Source of the DNA: an uncultured bacterium
GTDB taxonomy: Bacteria; Bacillota; Clostridia; Lachnospirales; Lachnospiraceae
Reading direction: 5' to 3'
Length of the DNA: 64,000 nucleotides
Assembly (NCBI GenBank): GCA_948467735.1
Contig: CAOKFN010000019.1
Span: forward strand, 1 to 64,000
The notes beneath the pieces were generated by a model. It was not told the DNA's origin, searched no databases, and saw only the letters and a list, made by a program, of their open reading frames with translations. How positions within the stretch are numbered: position 1 is the first letter of the stretch; each line of letters opens with the position of its first letter. A program made the translations under genes and the position numbers. This document shows, piece by piece, positions 51,871 through 59,338 of the stretch.

Positions 51871-53022
51871 TTATTCCCGCTCCTCATTCTGCACTTGATT
51901 CACATATGCAAACCATGCTTTTACCAGTTCGTTCTGCTCGTCTATCTTCCCCTTAGTTACCATGACAAAGGGCCTGCGCAGGGGATATGCGCCGTTTTCA
52001 CCGTCGGCGGCAGGGTTCGAGCCGTTTCCATTTTCCCCGCTGCCGACAGAGTTCGCGCCGTTTCCACCGTCGGCGGCAGAGCCCGACCCGTTCTCCCCAC
52101 TGGCGGCAGAGCCCGCACCGTTCTCCCCGTCGGCCAAAGGGTACGCCCCATTCAGTGCAAGAACCTTGACCGAATCGTCCAACACTTCACAAGAGATATA
52201 GCCGATGGCCCCCGGTATCAGCGCGGCCCTTGCCTTCACCGCCCCCATGCTGTTCAGTTCATTGGCATAAACGCATTTATCCTTGATTCCCAGCAGCTCT
52301 TCAAATTCCTCCCTCGTCCCCGAGCCCGCCTCATGCCCCACCACTACAATGGGCATATTATCACCTCCCAGCTCCTGCCAGTTCGTGATTCTGCCCGTAT
52401 AAATGTCCGCAAGCCGATCCAAGGCAAGCCCCTCTATCCTGTTGGCCGGATCCACGCAGACGGCTATATTGTCCGTCCCTATGATATTTTCCACGGCACC
52501 CCTTGCCAGCTCCTGCGCTTTTAATGTTCTGGAAGAATTCCCTATATCCGCGCTGCCATTCAAAACGGCCTCAATCCCCGCCGCGGAACCCACATACTCG
52601 ATCGCCACGGTAACGTCCGGATATTCCTCCATAAAGCCTTCCGCCAGCGCGCTGGCCAGCCGCTCCATAGAACTGCTGCCTGCCAGCCGGAGGAAGCCGG
52701 AAAGCCCTTCCGTTTTTTCCGCCCCTTCCTGACCAGCCCGCTCCGAAGGAATATCGCCGCCGCGCCCAATCTCCTGTCTATTGGAAGGAATATTATCCGA
52801 ATGGGAAAAAATATCCTCGCCGCTCCTGCCGTTTCGGACGCTGACGGTATGGCTGCACAGCCCCAAGAAAAGCGCTATGGCGCCTATAGGCAGCCACCCA
52901 TATGTAATCTGCCGACAGCCTTTCCTCTCCCCGCCCGTCCGGCAGACATTCTTCCGCCCCAAAAGCCGCCGCGCAGATTTTTGAAAATCCCTGACAAAAT
53001 CCTCTCCTCTCATATGCCTCAT
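51871..53022 (-). CDS. pstS: Phosphate-binding protein PstS with a repeat insertion
   Basis: 383 residues. GFLRLAGSSSMERLASALAEGF, NGSADIGNSSR, VVGHEAGSGTREEF and MGAVKARAALIPGAIGYIS are PstS motifs. The N-terminus has one hydrophobic segment ending LFLGLCSH, a poor lipobox; it may be a lipoprotein or signal-anchored. Near the C-terminus NGAYPL occurs twice, with about 48 Gly/Asn/Ser-rich residues between the copies, in roughly 10-residue units (DNA 51980-52155); normal PstS has NGAYPLxRP once. The start overlaps the amidase stop (ATGA). Confidence 0.92.
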   Translation of the reverse strand: MRHMRGEDFVRDFQKSARRLLGRKNVCRTGGERKGCRQITYGWLPIGAIALFLGLCSHTVSVRNGRSGEDIFSHSDNIPSNRQEIGRGGDIPSERAGQEGAEKTEGLSGFLRLAGSSSMERLASALAEGFMEEYPDVTVAIEYVGSAAGIEAVLNGSADIGNSSRTLKAQELARGAVENIIGTDNIAVCVDPANRIEGLALDRLADIYTGRITNWQELGGDNMPIVVVGHEAGSGTREEFEELLGIKDKCVYANELNSMGAVKARAALIPGAIGYISCEVLDDSVKVLALNGAYPLADGENGAGSAASGENGSGSAADGGNGANSVGSGENGNGSNPAADGENGAYPLRRPFVMVTKGKIDEQNELVKAWFAYVNQVQNEERE

Positions 53023-53543
53023 ACCACCGCGAGAATCCCGTCCGCAATCGCTTGGGCAATATCCTCAAACCGTTCGTCAAAAAGCTGGTTATCCATATCC
53101 GTGTTAATAAACCCTGCCTCCACCAGCACCGCCGGCATCTCCGTCTGGTTCAGCACCACCAGATTCTTCTGCTCATTCACTCCTTGATTTTCAAAGCCTA
53201 TCTGCTCCAGCCTGAAATTAATCTCATCTGCCAGCCTTGCCGCCTCTCCGTATCGATTATACACAAGCGTCTCCACACCCGTATATTGATTGGGATAAGG
53301 ACTGGAATTGCGATGAATCGACACAAAATAATCCCCTCTCACCGCGTTTCCCTCCTGTGCTTTCTGCGTAGGAGATTCATAAATATCTTCCGTCCTTGTA
53401 TAATATACGTCCACACCATTCTGTTCCAGAATCCGCCCCACCGCCAAGGTAAGCGCCAGAGCATCGTCCTTTTCCTGCCTTCCCTGATATACGGCTCCCG
53501 GATTTGCTCCCCCATGTCCTGCGTCCAATACAATCAAAGCCAT
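53019..53543 (-). CDS. N-acetylmuramoyl-L-alanine amidase (Amidase_3)
   Basis: 174 residues, a bare catalytic domain. IVLDAGHGGANPGA gives the first zinc His, RQEKDDALALTLA the Glu, FVSIHRNSS the second His, and VLVEAGFINTDMDN the catalytic Glu. It cleaves the amide between MurNAc and the stem peptide. There is no signal peptide, so export or a cytoplasmic or lysis role is unclear. It is the first gene of the pst operon, translationally coupled to pstS. Confidence 0.92.
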   Translation of the reverse strand: MALIVLDAGHGGANPGAVYQGRQEKDDALALTLAVGRILEQNGVDVYYTRTEDIYESPTQKAQEGNAVRGDYFVSIHRNSSPYPNQYTGVETLVYNRYGEAARLADEINFRLEQIGFENQGVNEQKNLVVLNQTEMPAVLVEAGFINTDMDNQLFDERFEDIAQAIADGILAVV

Positions 53544-53547
53544 AAAA

Positions 53548-53591
53548 ACAGACCCTCCACATACTTTTTATATCATATGTGGAGAGCCTGT
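53548..53591 (-). promoter_or_regulatory. Leader hairpin covering the amidase ribosome binding site
   Basis: On the minus strand ACAGGCTCTCCACATA pairs with TATGTGGAGGGTCTGT (one mismatch) around a 12-base loop. The 3' arm holds GGAGGG, the only ribosome site for the amidase at 53543. Folding would hide it; the T-run after the stem could also act as a terminator. Confidence 0.65.
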
Positions 53592-53771
53592 TTTATGTTA
53601 CTGTTAAACTTTTGTCCGATAAAAATTCTTATGAAATCCTGAAAAACGATTCGATGACTCTGCATAAATACGGCATAGGCAGGCAGGGAAAGCTATCAAA
53701 AAACAGCCGCGTCTGCCCATACATAATATTTGCAGGCACGGCGGACGGACTATCAGATCCAAAGCCAGCGT

Positions 53772-54335
53772 CTATTCCTGCTCATAATCTGATTCCTCGT
53801 ACACATAATCCTTGAAATAATCCGTCTCATCCTGATTATCCAGCCACAGCTCAAACCATCCCAGAAAATCCTGCCGCTCGCAGCAGGGCTGGACGCCTAC
53901 ATCCGTGAAGTTCCAGACTTCCCCCCGGCACTTTCCGGTGATAATCAAACGGTAGCTCATCTCGCAGCCCAAATTTATCAGTTCCATATTTCCCCGATAA
54001 ACTCTGCTTCTCATTTCCGCCTCGATTACGTCCTCTTCCCTGTCGTCGTCCTCCCAAAGCCAGAATTTTTCAAGCAGAAAAGGTTCCGACAAGTCTTGAC
54101 ATGGGGCGTCCTCCAAGCGGTTAAGGCGGCGTCCCTCAAACATATGACTGCAGCCGTCCCCAATATTTTTTAAAAATAAGCGGTATGCCTGCGGCAGCCG
54201 GATCTTGTGACGACTCTCAAACGTTACAAGATCTTCTTCCGAAAGGCGTTCTCCCATATGGATATTAAGTGCGGCGGCTTTTTCCCGAATCCGCTGTATT
54301 ACTTTATCATAGTCCTCCGGTTGGTAAACTGCCAT
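53772..54335 (-). CDS. SMI1/KNR4 (SUKH) family protein
   Basis: 187 residues. LPQAYRLFLKNIGDGC, then MELINLGCEMSYRLIITGKCRGEVWNF and DVGVQPC, is the SUKH core, followed by an acidic tail (DYVYEESDYEQE). SUKH proteins commonly neutralise polymorphic toxins; no toxin gene is adjacent. Single-gene unit between the pst operon and the coiled-coil pair. Confidence 0.85.
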   Translation of the reverse strand: MAVYQPEDYDKVIQRIREKAAALNIHMGERLSEEDLVTFESRHKIRLPQAYRLFLKNIGDGCSHMFEGRRLNRLEDAPCQDLSEPFLLEKFWLWEDDDREEDVIEAEMRSRVYRGNMELINLGCEMSYRLIITGKCRGEVWNFTDVGVQPCCERQDFLGWFELWLDNQDETDYFKDYVYEESDYEQE

Positions 54336-54442
54336 GTATTATCTCCTTATATCTGACTCTTTCTCCCTGCAATTATAACATAATTGCTAAATATTATTTG
54401 CTCTGCTCACAGAAGACTCACATTACTGTAAACTATCAGGGG

Positions 54443-55495
54443 CTATAAGCTCTTATCCACCTGACTGCCTTTGATATCCTCCACAACCAGATTCATCTCG
54501 TTCACGATATTCTGTATCTGCCTTTTCACAGCCGACAAGGTCTGCGCCCCGTCATTCATCTGATCCATGGGCATTTCCTCCAGCAGCTCTTCCAGTTCCT
54601 TCTCTTTCTCTTCGCGTTCTTTCAAAATTTCTTCCTGTTTTTCCTTCTCTTCCTTGAGCTCCGCCCCTTCTTCCTCCCGCTCCTTCTGTGTTTCTTCCAG
54701 ATAGTCTTTGGCGTCGTTCACCGCCATATTTATGATTTCATCCCCGGCAGATTTCATAATTTCTTCCGCCTGCTTCCCTGCGTCAAGGACGGAATGCGCC
54801 TTTCTGCCCTCTTCACGGATGCCCCGAATAACAGCGTTTTCCGTCTCAATGCCCAATTCGTTGACGGTGCCTTTTTCGTTGTCAAATATCTCCCGCCGAT
54901 CCACCCAGATTCGCTTTTTCAGCTCCAAGGCGCGGCTCTGATATTCGGTCAATTCCTTTTCATGTATCCGCGCAAGCTGTTCTTCCTCTTCTTCTGTCAA
55001 TTCCACGCCTGACAACATCTGATACCGAGCCGCTTCCTCTTTCTTTAGAAGGTCCAGCTCCTGCTGCTGTTCACTGTCCGGCTCCACCTGATACTCTGCC
55101 GCAAGCGCTTCGCTCTGCCTTGTCAGTTCGTTTGTCTCTGCACGGAATCCCGAATTCTCCTGCTGCAGCCTGCCAAGATGCTCCTTACTCCTGCCAAGAG
55201 TCTCTCCGATTTTCCTATCTCCGCCCCATGCATCATTGACCACCTTCAACGCTTTTTCCTGCGCTCTCTCTTTTCTTTCCTTGATACGATCCGAAAGAGA
55301 AAAATCTCCCTTCATCTCACCTGCGAAAACGGTCTTTCCCGAGCGGCCGTCCGGTTCCTTTCCGACGCGGCTGTTTTCCTGCGCCGTCTTCGACATAATC
55401 GTAATATTTTTCCCTGTGGAATGCATTCTTTCCTTGAAATTCATCTGCTCCACCGAAGGAACCCTTTTTATCGGAGATCCGTTCTCTATTTTCAT
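54443..55495 (-). CDS. Coiled-coil protein of unknown function, paralogue 1
   Basis: 350 residues, highly charged. An N-terminal ITIMSKTAQEN and FAGEMKGDFSLSDRIKERK, then ALKVVNDAWGGDRKI, are shared with the next gene, as is the C-terminal VKRQIQNIVNEM and VEDIKGSQVDK. Between them are long Glu/Lys heptad-like stretches (from about 100 to 300), indicating extended coiled coil. No signal peptide or membrane helix. I do not recognise the family. It follows paralogue 2 by 32 bp in one transcript. Confidence 0.8.
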   Translation of the reverse strand: MKIENGSPIKRVPSVEQMNFKERMHSTGKNITIMSKTAQENSRVGKEPDGRSGKTVFAGEMKGDFSLSDRIKERKERAQEKALKVVNDAWGGDRKIGETLGRSKEHLGRLQQENSGFRAETNELTRQSEALAAEYQVEPDSEQQQELDLLKKEEAARYQMLSGVELTEEEEEQLARIHEKELTEYQSRALELKKRIWVDRREIFDNEKGTVNELGIETENAVIRGIREEGRKAHSVLDAGKQAEEIMKSAGDEIINMAVNDAKDYLEETQKEREEEGAELKEEKEKQEEILKEREEKEKELEELLEEMPMDQMNDGAQTLSAVKRQIQNIVNEMNLVVEDIKGSQVDKSL

Positions 55496-55527
55496 TACAC
55501 CCTCCTGCCCTCGGAGCCTTTACCGCC

Positions 55528-56493
55528 TCATATGCCCACATCCACCTGAGATCCCTTGATATCTTCCGTCACCAAGGTCATCTCATTCAGTATGTTCTGT
55601 ATCTGCCGTTTCACTTCGGTCATGGCCTGATCCATGTCCGCCAGCTTATCCATCGGAAGCTCTTCCACCAGTTCTTCCAGCACATCCTCTTTCTCCCTGC
55701 GCTCTTCCAGAAGCTCCTCCTGTTTTTCCTTCTCTTCTTTGATTTCTGCGGCTTCTTCTTCGCGCTCTTCCTTCTCTTCCTCCAGCTTTTCCTTGGCGTC
55801 GTCCACTACCATGCCGATAATCTCATCCTCGGCCGCCTCCATAATCTCCTCGGCATCCTCCTGCGCATCCGTCATTAAATGCTTTTTGCGCCTTTCTCCC
55901 CGGACACCGCGAACCACGCTGTTCTCCTCAACAATCGCTTTGGTATTGTCATACAATTTCTCTTCATAGGATAAAGAAATCTTATTCAGCTCCAGCACCC
56001 GCCTCTGATATTCCGTGCGTTCCAGCCCCATATCGGATAGCTGCTCCCACTCTTCCTGCGTCAGCTGCTCGCCTGAATAGGGATTTACAGACGCCTGCTG
56101 CTTCTTCAAAAGCTCCAGCTGTTTCTGTTCCTCGCTGTCGGCGTCCACCCCGTAAGCCTGTCTGAGCTGTTCCATTTTCTGAGCAATTTCATTCTTCTCG
56201 GCCCTCATCTCTCCGTTCTCCTGCCGAAGCTCCTTCGCATGATTATTGCTCTTGTCAATCTCCTCGTATATTTTTCTATCGCCGTTCCAAGCGTCGTTCA
56301 CCACTTTCATGGCCTGCTTCCGGGCCCGCTCCCTCTTCTGCTGAATCCTGCTCTGCAGCGAGAAATCACCCTGCAGGCTGCCCGCAAATATGGTCTGGGT
56401 GGAATTCTCCTTTCCCTTCTTCACTTCCTTCCCGCCATTCTCATTCTCCTGTGCCGTTCTTGCCATAAAGGTAATATTTTGATCAATTTTCAT
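55528..56493 (-). CDS. Coiled-coil protein of unknown function, paralogue 2
   Basis: 321 residues from the ATG at 56493 (GGGGGG upstream). ITFMARTAQEN, FAGSLQGDFSLQSRIQQKR, AMKVVNDAWNGDRKI and the tail VKRQIQNILNEM, VTEDIKGSQVD parallel paralogue 1. The middle is Glu/Lys-rich coiled coil. First gene of the pair, with a promoter at 56649-56677 and a dyad over it. Probably a Lachnospiraceae-restricted family that forms hetero-oligomers; this is inference. Confidence 0.8.
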   Translation of the reverse strand: MKIDQNITFMARTAQENENGGKEVKKGKENSTQTIFAGSLQGDFSLQSRIQQKRERARKQAMKVVNDAWNGDRKIYEEIDKSNNHAKELRQENGEMRAEKNEIAQKMEQLRQAYGVDADSEEQKQLELLKKQQASVNPYSGEQLTQEEWEQLSDMGLERTEYQRRVLELNKISLSYEEKLYDNTKAIVEENSVVRGVRGERRKKHLMTDAQEDAEEIMEAAEDEIIGMVVDDAKEKLEEEKEEREEEAAEIKEEKEKQEELLEERREKEDVLEELVEELPMDKLADMDQAMTEVKRQIQNILNEMTLVTEDIKGSQVDVGI

Positions 56494-56621
56494 GGTGTTC
56501 CCCCCATAATGAGATTTCAATGATATACACTGCGCCCTCTCAAAGCTCCTCGTCCGATTTATAAAAGATATGACCTGCCCTTCAAACCTTCAGGAAACGA
56601 CATACACCATCCCCCGCATTT

Positions 56622-56677
56622 GATGATAGGAACTGGTTTTTAATTCCTATCATATGTTATATCGGTTTTTATGTCTA
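56622..56677 (-). promoter_or_regulatory. Promoter and operator-like dyad of the coiled-coil pair
   Basis: TAGACA (56672-56677), 17 bp, TATGAT (56649-56654) on the minus strand. The dyad ATGATAGGAA ... TTCCTATCAT (56623-56653) overlaps the -10 and start. The leader to 56493 is about 150 nt. No other feature was seen up to 56812. Confidence 0.6.
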
Positions 56678-56812
56678 AAATTTTAGTAAAAAAGGGCGTC
56701 CGTCTCTGTTTTACATAAATTTTAGCTCCGTTTACAGAAAATGAACACGCCCATTTTTTCCATCCGCCGAACTGACGGTTAGCAGCCCGGCAGACCGGAA
56801 ATTATCAATTCT

Positions 56813-57226
56813 CTATTTTCTATTCGGTTTCCTTTTTATTCTCAAGAGTCTGATAAAATCATCAAACAAAGAAGTGTCTGTCGGCTGAAACATCAACCAT
56901 TTTCCATCATGATACGTCTGCGTTTCATCATAAATTCTCTGAACTTCCTTTGAGTAATTTTCTCTATCGTTTTCAAATTTCAAACGTTCCTCTTTTCCTA
57001 AGATAATCAGGAAGCCTACACAATTTTCTCTTGCGTATAAGGCGCACAGCGTTTTACCGCCTCGACGGTATTTATATTCATACGTCCATGCCTTACCTCC
57101 TCTATCCCACAGACAATCCATATCATATTTTTCATCAATACAGGCGCATAATTTATTCCATATCTCATATAAAGCTTGTCCGACTAAAGCGGTCATTTGT
57201 TCTGCGTTAGGTACTATATCAAGCAT
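56813..57226 (-). CDS. DUF3788 family protein
   Basis: 137 residues. DCLWDRGGKAWTYEYKYRRGGKTLCALY and GFLIILGKEE are the DUF3788 core, whose fold resembles small ligand-binding or resistance-associated proteins; the function is not established. The C-terminus is basic. It follows no clear operon partner. Confidence 0.88.
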   Translation of the reverse strand: MLDIVPNAEQMTALVGQALYEIWNKLCACIDEKYDMDCLWDRGGKAWTYEYKYRRGGKTLCALYARENCVGFLIILGKEERLKFENDRENYSKEVQRIYDETQTYHDGKWLMFQPTDTSLFDDFIRLLRIKRKPNRK

Positions 57227-57375
57227 GACAGCCTCCTCTATCTCTTCCGATTTGACGCTCCTGTTATATCATAGCCGATTTTCAGTTTCAAGCCGTAACG
57301 TTTCAAGCTGTAATTCGTGAAGCCGCCAAAATGTCAGCCCGGCAGCACGAAGGGTAAAAGGGATGGAATAAATCC

Positions 57376-57440
57376 GATAGCAAGGCCGCTGTCCCCGCCG
57401 TTTTACCCGGGTCATGGGAACCCTTATGGGGACAGCTTTC
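57376..57440 (-). terminator. Long hairpin after the ABC exporter genes
   Basis: AAAGCTGTCCCC and GGGGACAGC arms with an inner GGGTTCCCATGACCC dyad, about 35 bp beyond the stop at 57472. No strong T tract follows, so it may be a weak terminator or 3' stabiliser. Confidence 0.5.
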
Positions 57441-57471
57441 ATCTCTTGGCGGCATAATTAATTCATCTGCA

Positions 57472-59337
57472 TTAACCCGAAAACTGCGAATTGTACAATT
57501 CCGCATAGAATCCCTTCCGGGCAAGCAGCGTCTCGTGGCTGCCCTGCTCGATAATGTTTCCGTCCTTCATGACAAGAATAATATCCGCCTCCTGAATGGT
57601 GGAAAGCCTGTGGGCCACAATAAAGCTGGTCCTTCCCTCCATCATTCTGGCAAAGGCATTCTGAATCCGAAGCTCCGTGCGGGTGTCGATGGAAGAGGTC
57701 GCCTCGTCCAATATCAGCATGGGCGGCAGGCACAGCATCACTCTGGCAATACAGAGCAGCTGCTTCTGTCCTTGGGACAGACTGCCCCCATCCTCCGTAA
57801 TCACAGTGTCATACCCCTCCGGCAGCCGCTTGATAAAGCTGTGGGCATGGGCCGCCTTGGCCGCCTGAATGATTTCCTCCTCCGAGGCGTCCCGCTTTCC
57901 CATGCGGATATTATCCCGAATGGTTCCGGCCCTCAGCCAAGTCTCCTGCAGCACCATACCGTAGCTGGTGCGCAGGCTGCCTCTGGTTATCTCACGGATA
58001 TCCGTGCCGTCCACCCTGATCCTGCCGCTGTCCACATCATAAAACCGCATCAGCAGATTGATCACCGTGGTTTTGCCGCATCCCGTGGGCCCCACAATGG
58101 CCACCCTCTGTCCGGGCTTCACTTCCAGATTAAAATTCTCAATCAGCTTCTTCTCAGGCACATAGCTGAAAGAGACGTTTTCCAGCGCCACGTTCCCCTC
58201 CGCATCCGTCAGCACAAGCGCGTTTTCGCTGTCCGGAACCTGCGGCTCCTCATCGATAAGCTCGAAAATTCTTGCGGCGCATGCCAGCGCGTTCTGCAAT
58301 TCCGTCACCACGCCGGAAATCTCATTAAAGGGCTTGGTATACTGGTTGGCATAGCTCAAGAAGCAGGAAAGCCTTCCCACGCTGATACCTCCCCGAATTG
58401 CCACAAAGGCCCCGAAGATTCCCACCCCCGCGTACACAAGGCTGTTGACAAAACGCGTGGCCGGATTGGTGATGGAGGAAAAAAATATGGCTTTCAGAGA
58501 ACATTTCTCCAATCTGCCGTTAATTTCCGCGAACTGCTCCCGCACCGCTTCCTCTCTGGAAAAGGTTTTCACAACCTTCTGATTGCCGATCATTTCCTCA
58601 ATCAGCGAGGTCTGTTCCCCTCTGGTCTCTGACTGCAGCTTGAACATGGAATAGGTTCGGGTGGCAATAAATCTGGCCACAAGAAAGGATACGGGCGTAA
58701 TGCAGATGACCACCAGCGCAATGGGCACATTGGTCGCCAGCATAAACAAAAGCGTCCCCAAAATGGTCAGCACCCCTGTAAAAAGCTGGGTAAATCCCAT
58801 CAAAAGGCCGTCCGCAAAGGTATCCACATCGGCGACCACCCGGCTCACAATATCGCCGTAGGCATGGGCGTCCAGATATTTTAGAGGAAGCTGTTCAATC
58901 CTTTGAAACGCATCCTCCCTGATATCCTTGACCACATGGTATGTGATGTGATTATTGCAGGTATTCATCACCCATTGGGCCGCCGCAGTGACCGCCATGG
59001 CAATCCCAATCTTAATCATCACGGAGAAAATCGCGTCAAAATCCACCGCCCCTTTTCCCACAAGCAAATCCACCGCGTCCCCTGTCAGGATGGGAATATA
59101 GAGAGTCAGCACAACCGTTACCGCCGCAAGGACAAGGGACAATCCCACCATCAGCCAATATCTGCGGATATATCCCAGCACCTGCTTCAATGCCGCAATC
59201 TGACCCGCGCCTTTGGAAGATACTTTACCCTGCGCTGCATTTCCCTGTTTTTTGTCCGCTGTCTTTCCCTGCTTTATATCTGCCGCGTTTCCTTGTTTTG
59301 TATGTGCCGCGCCGTCCTGTTTATTATCCGCTGCCAT
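57472..59337 (-). CDS. ABC exporter, transmembrane-ATPase subunit B
   Basis: 621 residues: six transmembrane helices (about 55-340) then an ATPase with Walker A GPTGCGKTTVINL, signature LSQGQKQLLCIAR, and Walker B MLILDEATSSIDT with the catalytic Glu. The N-terminus before the first helix is a Lys/Gln/Gly repeat (KQGNAADIKQGKTADKKQG), encoded by about 24-bp repeats at 59229-59325. It starts 1 bp after the stop of its partner, which has a degenerate site, so the pair should form a heterodimeric exporter. Substrate unknown. Confidence 0.94.
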   Translation of the reverse strand: MAADNKQDGAAHTKQGNAADIKQGKTADKKQGNAAQGKVSSKGAGQIAALKQVLGYIRRYWLMVGLSLVLAAVTVVLTLYIPILTGDAVDLLVGKGAVDFDAIFSVMIKIGIAMAVTAAAQWVMNTCNNHITYHVVKDIREDAFQRIEQLPLKYLDAHAYGDIVSRVVADVDTFADGLLMGFTQLFTGVLTILGTLLFMLATNVPIALVVICITPVSFLVARFIATRTYSMFKLQSETRGEQTSLIEEMIGNQKVVKTFSREEAVREQFAEINGRLEKCSLKAIFFSSITNPATRFVNSLVYAGVGIFGAFVAIRGGISVGRLSCFLSYANQYTKPFNEISGVVTELQNALACAARIFELIDEEPQVPDSENALVLTDAEGNVALENVSFSYVPEKKLIENFNLEVKPGQRVAIVGPTGCGKTTVINLLMRFYDVDSGRIRVDGTDIREITRGSLRTSYGMVLQETWLRAGTIRDNIRMGKRDASEEEIIQAAKAAHAHSFIKRLPEGYDTVITEDGGSLSQGQKQLLCIARVMLCLPPMLILDEATSSIDTRTELRIQNAFARMMEGRTSFIVAHRLSTIQEADIILVMKDGNIIEQGSHETLLARKGFYAELYNSQFSG

Positions 59338-59338
59338 G

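Noticed and set aside
53592..53625. Pho box upstream of the amidase-pst operon
   Set aside because: TTTAACA and related words are present, but spacing and direct-repeat number are not convincing.
55634..55969. Ser-rich plus-strand frame
   Set aside because: Antisense of the Glu/Lys-rich coiled coil (GAA/GAG read as TTC/CTC), not a gene.
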